Shown: piece after piece, positions 1 to 6,197 of the stretch | Numbering within the stretch: the first letter of the stretch is position 1 | How the letters are laid out: every line of letters begins with the position of its first letter | DNA from: Candidatus Berkelbacteria bacterium CG_4_9_14_3_um_filter_39_23 | Lineage (GTDB): Bacteria; Patescibacteriota; UBA1384; GWA2-35-9; CG2-30-39-44 | DNA: 6,857 bases | Assembly (NCBI GenBank): GCA_002789815.1 | Contig: PFTZ01000034.1 | Coordinates: forward strand, 234 to 7,090 | Direction: 5' to 3' | The notes under the pieces: model-generated | What the model saw: the letters and a program-made list of their open reading frames with translations, nothing else | Database searches by the model: none | What the model was told of the DNA's origin: nothing | Made by a program: the position numbers and the translations under genes

Positions 1-34
1 CATAACAAGATAAATGCGTAAGGTGCGTAGCTAT

Positions 35-775
35 TTAAAACCATAGTTTGATTATTGAAAAATTTAGCCAATAAATAATCAAGGTTGCGATAATCAAAAA
101 CGGACCAAACGGAATAATATCTTTAATTTTCTTGATTTTAAAGGCAAGAAGTAGCGCGGAAATAAAACCACCAAGCATAAAACTAACAAGTAGCTGGCTT
201 ATAATCAGCGGATAGCCAAGCCAAAGACCGATGCCGAGCATTATCTTGACATCGCCCCAGCCCATCCATTTCCCTCTGCCTGCCAGAGCCATAATCGCGA
301 GGAATCCCGAGCCGATGATTGCGCCTAAAAATTGATTGAAATTAAAATTAAAGGTGAAAAATAAAACCAAAGCTGACGCAAGGATGCAGCTAGTGACGGT
401 GTCCGGAATAACCATATATTTAATGTCGGTCCAGATGGCTAGAACCAGACAAAATACAATAATAGAGGAAAAAATAACCGCCCAGATATTTTGGGTTCTG
501 GCAAAGACCACTTGGTAATTTATCGCCAAAGCCAACGCAACGTTCAATTCAACTGCCGGATAAAACCAGCCAATTTTTTTATGACAATAGCGACATTTGC
601 CTAAATTAACAGCAAAGCTCACCAGCGGAATCAAATCTATTGGCTTTAGATTTCTTTGGCAAAATTCGCAATGCGACGGCTTGGCAATGATAGTTTTAGG
701 TTTTTCCAGCCGTTTCACAATCACACCCATAAACGATCCTAGCATTAAGCCAATTACAAAAATTAGATAAATCAT
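35..775 (-). CDS. pilD: Type IV prepilin peptidase (leader peptidase / N-methyltransferase, PilD family)
   Basis: This is an inner-membrane aspartic protease that removes the positively charged leader from prepilins and, in the bifunctional family, N-methylates the new first residue. The 246-residue protein has the family layout. An N-terminal membrane segment carries 'GSFMGVIVKRL' (residues 13-23, matching the usual GSFLNVxxxRLP). A cytoplasmic domain holds two CxxC pairs (C36/C39 and C61/C64), the zinc-binding tetracysteine of bifunctional enzymes, followed by 'YPAVEL'. The catalytic aspartates are D117 in 'WTDIKYMVIPD' and D175 in 'GWGDVK', and 'PFGPF' lies near the C terminus. About seven hydrophobic stretches follow in all. 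The start is chosen because it puts the GSF motif about 12 residues in, as usual, although only a weak GAG lies upstream. It sits 57 bases after the pilin, its probable substrate. The reading frame is intact, ending in TAA. Confidence 0.95.
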   Translation of the reverse strand: MIYLIFVIGLMLGSFMGVIVKRLEKPKTIIAKPSHCEFCQRNLKPIDLIPLVSFAVNLGKCRYCHKKIGWFYPAVELNVALALAINYQVVFARTQNIWAVIFSSIIVFCLVLAIWTDIKYMVIPDTVTSCILASALVLFFTFNFNFNQFLGAIIGSGFLAIMALAGRGKWMGWGDVKIMLGIGLWLGYPLIISQLLVSFMLGGFISALLLAFKIKKIKDIIPFGPFLIIATLIIYWLNFSIIKLWF

Positions 776-832
776 AATAATAACTCAAAATAAAAACCTT
801 AAACAACAGCTAATTCATATTTCAGAGCTGAA

Positions 833-1303
833 TTATTTGCTGGTAACGCAGTAATCAACCTCAACGCCCGTTGGCCATGATAATCCTTTTGGTAATGCTG
901 CGCAAGTGCCATCATCTTCAAGATTTGCGCCAATAGCGTAATTAGCGCCACTTGATGTGTAGTAATATGTTGCATTGCTAGACGGTTCCGCTGGACCGCT
1001 AGCCAAGCCATCTTTCCAATCAGATAACAACAGCGCAATTCCCGAACCTTTATCAATGGTTTTATCCCCATCCCCATTTGAAGGCGCGTTTATATTATCC
1101 ACCATATAAATCTCAATCAATCTTTGTATTTGAGTAATTTCACTCTTTCTCTCCGCGTCGCGCGCTTTTTTGCGAAGCGAATTATAGGTGACGATAACAA
1201 TAGTGGCTAAAATCGCGATTATCGCGATCACGACCAAAAGCTCGATAAGTGTAAAACCACCTTTACACCCACCGCATTTTCCCCTTTTAAAAAATTTCTT
1301 CAT
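833..1303 (-). CDS. Type IV prepilin (major-pilin-like, class III leader)
   Basis: This encodes a 156-residue prepilin, the likely fibre subunit. Residues 1-16 are a basic leader (K2, K3, K6, R7, K9, K14) ending in GG, and cleavage is expected at G16|F17, giving a mature 140-residue pilin starting FTLIEL with the conserved Glu at mature position 5. Residues 17-40 form the hydrophobic helix, continued by a charged amphipathic helix ('KKARDAERKSEI', 45-56). The globular part has a 'YYYTSSGANYAIGA' block (113-126), a pattern I associate with small pilins and GspG-like pseudopilins of Patescibacteria. Two C-terminal cysteines, C134 and C152, could form a disulphide-bounded loop like the D-region of type IVa pilins. 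The leader also contains C10-G-G-C13, which is unusual. It is the only pilin gene here and has the only strong ribosome-binding site, which fits an abundant product. It could instead be a GspG-type pseudopilin, but PilT next door argues for a retractable pilus. Confidence 0.93.
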   Translation of the reverse strand: MKKFFKRGKCGGCKGGFTLIELLVVIAIIAILATIVIVTYNSLRKKARDAERKSEITQIQRLIEIYMVDNINAPSNGDGDKTIDKGSGIALLLSDWKDGLASGPAEPSSNATYYYTSSGANYAIGANLEDDGTCAALPKGLSWPTGVEVDYCVTSK

Positions 1304-1308
1304 ATATG

Positions 1309-1314
1309 CCTCCC
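1309..1314 (-). promoter_or_regulatory. Strong Shine-Dalgarno site of the pilin gene
   Basis: On the minus strand GGGAGG stands five bases (CATAT) before the pilin ATG. It is close to the full anti-Shine-Dalgarno complement and confirms this start. The other six genes have no site of this strength: pilT, pilC and pilO show none, and pilB and pilD show only GAGA or GAG. Confidence 0.85.
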
Positions 1315-1333
1315 AGACATTTTATTTTTTATA

Positions 1334-1360
1334 ATTTTAACTTTTTCCCGTATCACCCAA
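1334..1360 (-). promoter_or_regulatory. Candidate promoter for the pilin gene (weak)
   Basis: On the minus strand TTGGGT (1360-1355) is followed, after a short 15-base spacer, by TAAAAT (1339-1334), in an AT-rich stretch just upstream of the pilin ribosome-binding site. A separate promoter here would let the pilin be made in excess over the assembly machinery. The spacing is below the 17-base optimum and AT-rich DNA gives such matches by chance, so this is a weak call. Confidence 0.22.
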
Positions 1361-1379
1361 TTTTTTATCAATGTATGAG

Positions 1380-1414
1380 ATTGCCACGCTCCGCCTGCTA
1401 GCGGAGCTCGCAAT
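1380..1414 (-). repeat. GC-rich imperfect palindrome, likely copy of a dispersed repeat
   Basis: On the plus strand GCTCCGC (1388-1394) pairs with GCGGAGC (1401-1407) around a six-base loop, and an outer stem ATTGC (1380-1384) pairs with GCAAT (1410-1414) across a small 3:2 internal loop. It lies in the spacer between pilC and the pilin, and is far more GC-rich than its surroundings. Read on the minus strand, the ends are CATTGCGAG and GGCAATCTC. From memory, this layout recurs as an intergenic repeat in many bacterial genomes, including Patescibacteria; I cannot search for copies. In the direction of transcription it is followed by mixed and A-rich sequence, not a T run, so it does not look like an intrinsic terminator. 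It could still stabilise the 3' end of the upstream message or the leader of the pilin message. Confidence 0.7.
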
Positions 1415-1425
1415 GACTATGCGAG
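1407..1425. repeat. Second inverted repeat overlapping the main palindrome
   Basis: CTCGCA (1407-1412) and TGCGAG (1420-1425) are perfect reverse complements around a seven-base loop. The left arm shares bases 1410-1412 with the outer stem of the larger palindrome and base 1407 with its inner stem, so the two full folds cannot form together. Chance occurrence of a six-base stem is possible. Confidence 0.5.
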
Positions 1426-1466
1426 TAATTTATATTTTTTGTTTTAAAAATTTTGTGTTTTATTCA

Positions 1467-2513
1467 TCATACCACCTGCGCGAATTGATAAACGGGCAAA
1501 ATCACCGCAAAAACTAAAATCGCCACCGCAATACCAAGGATAACAATGATCACTGGCTCAAAAATCGTTTGTAAATTTTCAATCCGCATCGTAGTTTCCT
1601 TTTCAAAATACTTGGCAAGATTAAGTAAAATCTGATCGGTCTTGCCGGTTTTCTCGCCAACAAGTAGCATTTGCGATAAAAAATAAGGGAAATATTTGCT
1701 CTCTGAAAACGGAAGCGACAATGGCACACCTTTTTCTAGTTGCGTCGCGCTATAGCGAAGCTCCTCCCGAAGCGCGTCGTTGCCCACCACTTCGCTGGTG
1801 ATTTGCAACGAATCAATTATCGGCACGCCCGAGTTAAGCAACGAACCAAAAATGCGACAAAAACGAAGCAGATATAAATTTAAAAACAACTTGGTCGGCT
1901 CCCTAATAAGTAGCTGATGCACCAGTATCTCGCCAGCCGGCGTTTTCAAAAAATAAACCAGCAATATCACTATAACAACAATTCCAATAACAAGCCAGAG
2001 CCAATTGCCCAGCATAAAAGCAGAAAAGCCAATCAGCAGTTGCGTTGCCCACGGAAGGTTCACTTCCGACTCGTTAAACACTTCGGTCAAAGACGGAATC
2101 AATTTTACCGAAGCAAACAAAGCCACTGTCACAATCCCGATCAACAGAATTACCGGGTAAATCATCACGTTTTTCAGCTTGCTTGTAAAATCGCTGTCTT
2201 GGGACAGCTGACTACCCAGCTCTGATAAAACATTATCAAGCTTGCCAGAACTTTCGCCAGAATGAACGATGTTGACATAAACGCGGTTGAATACCCCGGG
2301 AAAACGCGCCAGAGATTCGGAAAATCTTTTTCCCTGCTCGAGGTCGTTTAGCACCTCGGTTAAGACGGTTCTAAAATATTGATTGATGGTTTGATTTTTC
2401 AAAATGCGAATTCCGGCTGACAATTGCAAACCGCTTTCCAGCATCAAAGACAACTGGTTGGAAAAAAAAGATTTATCCCTAGTCGAAACCTTGTTGAAAA
2501 CATTTATTGGCAT
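1467..2513 (-). CDS. pilC: Type IV pilus inner-membrane platform protein PilC (GspF family)
   Basis: PilC is the polytopic membrane platform on which the PilB and PilT motors act. The 348-residue protein shows the duplicated T2SF domain. Copy one spans about residues 14-138 ('FFSNQLSLMLESG', then 'GESSGKLDNVL' at 86-96). Copy two spans about 216-338 ('FCRIFGSLLNSG', then 'GEKTGKTDQIL' at 286-296). Membrane segments lie near 119-139, 168-190 and 319-340, the three-helix layout of the family. It is about 50 residues shorter than typical PilC/GspF (about 400), because the N-terminal extension before the first T2SF domain is missing. No in-frame upstream start was evident, since the spacer is only 78 bases. 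There is no recognisable ribosome-binding site. It ends with tandem TGA TGA stops. It lies between pilT and the pilin, the usual ATPase-platform-pilin order. Confidence 0.95.
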   Translation of the reverse strand: MPINVFNKVSTRDKSFFSNQLSLMLESGLQLSAGIRILKNQTINQYFRTVLTEVLNDLEQGKRFSESLARFPGVFNRVYVNIVHSGESSGKLDNVLSELGSQLSQDSDFTSKLKNVMIYPVILLIGIVTVALFASVKLIPSLTEVFNESEVNLPWATQLLIGFSAFMLGNWLWLVIGIVVIVILLVYFLKTPAGEILVHQLLIREPTKLFLNLYLLRFCRIFGSLLNSGVPIIDSLQITSEVVGNDALREELRYSATQLEKGVPLSLPFSESKYFPYFLSQMLLVGEKTGKTDQILLNLAKYFEKETTMRIENLQTIFEPVIIVILGIAVAILVFAVILPVYQFAQVV

Positions 2514-2527
2514 TTTAAATTTTGGTT

Positions 2528-2559
2528 AGTTTAATAGTATAAAAGTATCAGAGTATAAA
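2528..2559. repeat. Degenerate 8-base tandem repeat in the pilT-pilC spacer
   Basis: Three copies of AGTAT start at 2536, 2544 and 2552, exactly eight bases apart, with a diverged AGTTT at 2528 and a weaker AGGGTA at 2559-2564 continuing the phase. On the minus strand the units read roughly ATACTCTG, ATACTTTT, ATACTATT, AAACTAAC. The block fills much of the 78-base spacer just upstream of pilC. No function can be assigned; it may be slippage-derived filler or a binding-site array. Confidence 0.55.
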
Positions 2560-2591
2560 GGGTAAAAAAGGCTGAAAAACTGATTGGCATC

Positions 2592-3668
2592 TTAATATAC
2601 CATCGTCTTTAAATTTTTAGGATCAAGCGACCAGGAAAGCGCGCTGTCAAGAGTGATTTCCCCTTGCGATACCAGCTCAGCTAAAACTTTATCCAAACTT
2701 ATCATACCCTCTTCCACGCTGGTGGAAATTACATTGTCAATCTGATGAATTTTGCCTTCGCGAATGAGATTTTTTATCGCAGGGTTAGCAATCATTATTT
2801 CCATAGCTGCCACCATACCCTGCCCGCTAGTTCGCGGAATCAGCCGTTGCGACAGCACAGCCAGCAAAACACTGGATAATTGCTGTTTAATCTGTTGCTG
2901 TTGCCCAGACGGAAAAATATCAATAATTCGGTCAATGGTTTGCGCCGCGTTATTGGTATGCAAGGTTGACAAAACCAAATGACCAGTTTCAGCAATAGTC
3001 AGGGCTGATTTAAAAGATTCTACATCGCGCATTTCACCCACCAAAATCACATTAGGATCCTCCCTTAAGCACGAGCGAAGCGCTTGGTCAAAACCCTTAG
3101 TATCTGTGCCCACCTCTCTTTGGGAAATAATGCTTTTTTTATGTTCAAATTCATATTCAATCGGATCCTCAATGGTGATAATATGATTTTTACGATTGGT
3201 GTTGATGCAATCAATCATTGAAGCTAGTGTGGTTGATTTGCCGTGACCAGTTGGACCAACCACTATGACAAAACCCTGTTTAGCCAGCGAAATTCTCTCA
3301 AGTATCGGCGGAAGCCCGAGTTGCTGGAATGAACGGATCTCTTTGGGAATAAGCCGCAATGCCAACGCCACTTTGCCTTGCTGAAAATACGCGTTAGCGC
3401 GAAAACGGGTTTTAGGATGAGTGAACGAAAAATCTAATTCCCAATTTTCCACAAATTTTTGATAAAGTCGCGCAGGCAAAACCGCTTTAACCGTCTCGGC
3501 GATTTCCTGCGACCCAAGGGGCTTGATATTGGGCAGAGCAGAAAGCGCGCCGTTAACCCGAATGGTTGGCGACAAACCAGCGGTTAAAAGCAAATCCGAC
3601 GCCTTGAAATTTACCGCTTGATCGCAATAAGTTAAAAAATTCTGATATGATGGTGATTGTTCGGGCAT
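2592..3668 (-). CDS. pilT: Type IV pilus retraction ATPase PilT
   Basis: PilT is the cytoplasmic hexameric ATPase that drives pilus disassembly and retraction. At 358 residues it is the usual PilT length, much shorter than PilB. The N-terminal PAS-like domain (about 1-110) includes 'ASDLLLTAGLSPTIRVNG'. The core holds a Walker A P-loop GPTGHGKST (138-146, K144), the Asp box 'TIEDPIEY' (165-172), Walker B 'NVILVGEMRD' (206-215, catalytic E212), and the His box 'HLVLSTLHTN' (230-239). The C-terminal 'AIKNLIREGK' (297-306) corresponds to the AIRNLIRE signature that distinguishes PilT from PilB and is needed for retraction. The P-loop has His where most PilT proteins have Ser. It has no visible Shine-Dalgarno and starts 45 bases after the pilB stop. 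Its placement between pilB and pilC suggests that extension and retraction motors are made together. Confidence 0.96.
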   Translation of the reverse strand: MPEQSPSYQNFLTYCDQAVNFKASDLLLTAGLSPTIRVNGALSALPNIKPLGSQEIAETVKAVLPARLYQKFVENWELDFSFTHPKTRFRANAYFQQGKVALALRLIPKEIRSFQQLGLPPILERISLAKQGFVIVVGPTGHGKSTTLASMIDCINTNRKNHIITIEDPIEYEFEHKKSIISQREVGTDTKGFDQALRSCLREDPNVILVGEMRDVESFKSALTIAETGHLVLSTLHTNNAAQTIDRIIDIFPSGQQQQIKQQLSSVLLAVLSQRLIPRTSGQGMVAAMEIMIANPAIKNLIREGKIHQIDNVISTSVEEGMISLDKVLAELVSQGEITLDSALSWSLDPKNLKTMVY

Positions 3669-3681
3669 ACAAATATAATTT

Positions 3682-3715
3682 ACAATTTTAAATTGTCATT
3701 TGAGATTTGAGATTT
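3682..3715. repeat. Palindrome plus 7-base tandem repeat in the pilB-pilT spacer
   Basis: ACAATTT and AAATTGT flank a single T (3682-3696), a 15-base near-perfect palindrome. Next to it, ATTTGAG is repeated twice (3698-3704, 3705-3711) and begins a third time as ATTT, running into the pilB stop codon. Together they occupy most of the 45-base spacer. The palindrome is all A/T except one C/G pair per arm, so an RNA hairpin here would be weak. Confidence 0.5.
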
Positions 3716-5948
3716 AATCATTCGTTGCTTTCAAAGCTTCTTCCAGTGAAATTAAACCTTGCGCTGATTTTAAAATCCCGTCCTGGCGAATCGTGATCAT
3801 TCCTTCATCCTGCGCGATTTTCATAATATGCGATGCTGGCTGGTTTTGCAGGGCAGCTTGTTCTATTTTATCACTCATCGTCAAAACTTCATACAAACCA
3901 ACCCTGCCCAGATACCCGCCAAAGCATTGATCGCAACCTTTGCCTGCTATAAAAAACTGGGGATTATCAATTTTTTTTAATTCCGCGTTAATCTCCTGCC
4001 TCACTTCACTAGGAATGTTAGCTTCTTTCCGGCACTGGGGGCATAATTTTCGCACCAATCGCTGGGCGATAATCGCGTTGATCGAGCTGGTGATCAGAAA
4101 TGGCTCCACTTTCATATTAGTAAGTCGCGGAAGCGCGGAAGATGCGTCATTAGTGTGCAGGGTAGTCAAAACTAAATGTCCGGTAAGGGCGGCGTGCGTC
4201 ACTAGATTGGCTGTCTCGCTGTCACGAATTTCACCCACCATAATCACATTGGGATCTTGGCGCAAAACGCTTCGGAGCCCTTCGGCAAATGAAAAACCGA
4301 TTTTGGGCTTGACTTGAGCTTGGTTGATACCTTCAATGTCGTATTCAACCGGATCTTCCAAAGTGATAATATTTATATTTGGCTTTGACACACTATTGAT
4401 AATTGAATAAAGCGTGGTGGTTTTACCACTGCCGGTAGGACCTGTGGCAATAATCACGCCCCACGGCTTGTCAATTTCAGCGCGCAATCTTTTCAGTGAT
4501 TCTCCTCCGATGCCGAGTTGCTCAAGGGTTAGTTTTCCGGTGGTTTTATCAAGTAGTCGCATAACTATTTTTTCGCCGTGAACAGTGGGAAAAGACGAAA
4601 CCCTCACGTCAATTTCGTGATTTTGAGCTTTAACATTTAGTCGCCCGTCTTGCGGAATCCGTTGCTCGTCAATTTTAAGCCCTGATAAAATTTTAATGCG
4701 GGAAATCATCGGCGGATGAAGCGTAATCGGCAAATAAAAAAATTCCTGCATTTGCCCGTCAATGCGATAACGGATACGAAAACGGGTTTTAGACGGCTCA
4801 ATGTGAATATCCGAAGCGCGAAATTTTACGCCGAGCGAAAAAAGTCCGGCAACAATTTTGGGCATATAGCCAGTTTGGATAATGCCAATCATTTCCTCTT
4901 TGGAGGAAAGTTGCTTGCCTAAAAAAACGTCTAAATCGGTTTCATCCGCGCCGGCTAAATCTTTTAAATCAGTTGACTCGCGCAAATTCTCGCCACGCCC
5001 GATTTGAGGCGCAGCCACCGCGTTATCCCCAAAAAAATATATCCCCCCAACATTTTTAATTTCACTGGACAATACTTTTTCGTCTTTGAAAGTATCAACT
5101 GGAGGCGAGCTAAAACGAAGCTCGTCCTTAACCGAAATCGGGCTGGGCGCGCCTGCCGTACTTTGGCTCACCCGTTCCCCCATTTTGTCCTTGCCCCAAT
5201 TTTCAATAATATAATCTAAATCGTCTTTGGTGATATGGTACTTTTCAACTTTAATTTGATTTTTGTCCTCAATAAATTTGAGTATCTGATCAACGCGCGA
5301 ATCGTAAGGATCAACCACGCCAACTTTGAACAAACCTTTTTCCGCGCTAAAAACCGCGATTTGATATTTAGCAATAATATCTTTGGGAAATTTTGCGATC
5401 GCTTTAGGATCGATATTTTTAGCAGACAAAGCAATCGAAGGAAGCTCGGAAGTTTTAATCGCGCTTGGGACTGCGGGCAAACTCTCATCTGACAGACGAT
5501 TTTTATAATATAAAAGCGCCCATTCAAAATCGCTTTTGGGCGTGGCGGAAATTTCCACCACTATCCCCTTTTCCTGCTCAATCGTATGAAGCGGTCCCTG
5601 CCTGATTCCAACTTTGAGAAAATACGGTTTAGCCACAGCTGCCTGCACCACATTGCCTTTTTTTTCAAAAGCAACAATGTTAAAACGTTGGCAAAAATCA
5701 TAGGGAATCGTCTGCAAGGTTTCTGGCTCTAGCTGACGTCCTTGAATCCGCACAAATGGAATATTGAATAGCTCGGCAGACGCTTTAACCAGATCCTCCT
5801 CTGAAACCAAATTTTTTTTCAATAAATAATCGCTCGCTGACGCATTATCCTTCAGTTTTCCACTTAAAATTTTTGCTCGGTCTCCGTCTAAAAGTTTTTT
5901 CAAGACCAAAAGCTCCAAGATATTTTTTCCCACTCTTTGAAAACTCAT
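3714..5948 (-). CDS. pilB: Type IV pilus extension ATPase PilB (GspE family)
   Basis: PilB is the cytoplasmic hexameric ATPase that powers pilus assembly through PilC. The C-terminal half is canonical: 'ASDIHIEP' (378-385), Walker A GPTGSGKTT (503-511), Asp box 'TLEDPVEY' (529-536), Walker B 'NVIMVGEIRD' (567-576, E573), His box 'HLVLTTLHTN' (591-600), and a zinc-binding tetracysteine, CPQC (636-639) with CDQC (672-675), typical of PilB/GspE and absent from PilT. At 744 residues it is longer than the usual 560-600. The N-terminal part appears to contain two GspE-N-like modules (about 35-150 and 175-250), then a linker of about 100 residues (255-350) rich in Ser, Asp and Gly with no recognised domain. 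The first module lacks the RLGxLLV motif of c-di-GMP-binding MshEN domains. The start is fixed by its position 6 bases after the preceding stop, with a weak GAGA upstream, which suggests translational coupling. Confidence 0.97.
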   Translation of the reverse strand: MSFQRVGKNILELLVLKKLLDGDRAKILSGKLKDNASASDYLLKKNLVSEEDLVKASAELFNIPFVRIQGRQLEPETLQTIPYDFCQRFNIVAFEKKGNVVQAAVAKPYFLKVGIRQGPLHTIEQEKGIVVEISATPKSDFEWALLYYKNRLSDESLPAVPSAIKTSELPSIALSAKNIDPKAIAKFPKDIIAKYQIAVFSAEKGLFKVGVVDPYDSRVDQILKFIEDKNQIKVEKYHITKDDLDYIIENWGKDKMGERVSQSTAGAPSPISVKDELRFSSPPVDTFKDEKVLSSEIKNVGGIYFFGDNAVAAPQIGRGENLRESTDLKDLAGADETDLDVFLGKQLSSKEEMIGIIQTGYMPKIVAGLFSLGVKFRASDIHIEPSKTRFRIRYRIDGQMQEFFYLPITLHPPMISRIKILSGLKIDEQRIPQDGRLNVKAQNHEIDVRVSSFPTVHGEKIVMRLLDKTTGKLTLEQLGIGGESLKRLRAEIDKPWGVIIATGPTGSGKTTTLYSIINSVSKPNINIITLEDPVEYDIEGINQAQVKPKIGFSFAEGLRSVLRQDPNVIMVGEIRDSETANLVTHAALTGHLVLTTLHTNDASSALPRLTNMKVEPFLITSSINAIIAQRLVRKLCPQCRKEANIPSEVRQEINAELKKIDNPQFFIAGKGCDQCFGGYLGRVGLYEVLTMSDKIEQAALQNQPASHIMKIAQDEGMITIRQDGILKSAQGLISLEEALKATND

Positions 5949-5954
5949 ATTCTC

Positions 5955-6197
5955 TCAAAATTGCCCAAACGGATTATCTCGACCAGTGTCCTCCTCGCTG
6001 ATATTGATCGGCAAAGCGCCGTTTTTTTGTTTTGTATCTAATAATTTAAGACCTTGTGGCAAATCGTTTGATAAAATTATGTCAGGAGTGGACTCGGTAT
6101 TTTCTTTGGACTGCACTGACAAATAGATTAAAATATATCCCACCGTTAAAATTACCGCCAAGATTACTCCAATGATGGTTAAATTATTTTTTCTCAT
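5955..6197 (-). CDS. Short single-pass membrane protein with PilP-like GRDNPF terminus
   Basis: This 80-residue protein has a short basic N terminus, one membrane helix (about 7-27) and a soluble tail of about 50 residues, topology N-in/C-out. The tail ends 'TGRDNPFGQF', and GRDNPF (72-77) resembles the (R)RDPF box that stands before the folded domain of PilP, the lipoprotein partner of PilN/PilO and the secretin. Position supports this: it follows pilO directly, where pilP normally sits. It lacks a lipobox and the C-terminal beta domain that binds the secretin, so it would be at most a miniature PilP. Its ATG overlaps the pilO stop by one base (TAATG) and pilB begins 6 bases after its TGA, so translation is probably linked on both sides. 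No ribosome-binding site is obvious. The frame is very likely real; the PilP relationship is inference from motif and position. Confidence 0.8.
   Translation of the reverse strand: MRKNNLTIIGVILAVILTVGYILIYLSVQSKENTESTPDIILSNDLPQGLKLLDTKQKNGALPINISEEDTGRDNPFGQF

Noticed and set aside
1..34. Start codon of a further minus-strand gene (CAT at 1-3) and a TGCGTA direct repeat (15-20, 24-29)
   Set aside because: There is no ribosome-binding site and no coding sequence left to judge the ATG; the six-base repeat is within chance.
776..832. Terminator between the pilin and pilD
   Set aside because: T-rich stretches exist, but the only stems (CAGCT/AGCTG with a 14-base loop, TTCA/TGAA) are too short to support the call.
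799..1077. 92-codon minus-strand frame inside the pilin gene
   Set aside because: It lies in another frame over the well-supported prepilin, shows no recognisable motif, and is best read as a shadow.
1380..1414. Intrinsic terminator after pilC
   Set aside because: The stem is GC-rich, but in the direction of transcription it is followed by CTCATACATTGATAAAAAA, with no T run.
1467..1472. TGA recoded as glycine, as in Gracilibacteria/Absconditabacteria
   Set aside because: Genes end cleanly at TGA (TGA TGA after pilC), read-through leads to AT-rich non-coding sequence, and glycines within all genes are read from GGN codons.
1917..2225. Plus-strand open frames opposite pilC, and similar ones opposite pilD, pilT and pilB (336-518, 2752-2982, 3940-4317, 4716-4922, 5004-5219, 5235-5492)
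   Set aside because: All are antisense to genes with clear family motifs, have no ribosome-binding site worth noting and give biased, domain-free proteins.
5216..5527. 103-codon minus-strand frame inside pilB
   Set aside because: Out of frame with pilB, rich in Leu/Lys/Ser as expected from AT-rich shifted reading, no motif, and pilB is intact across it.
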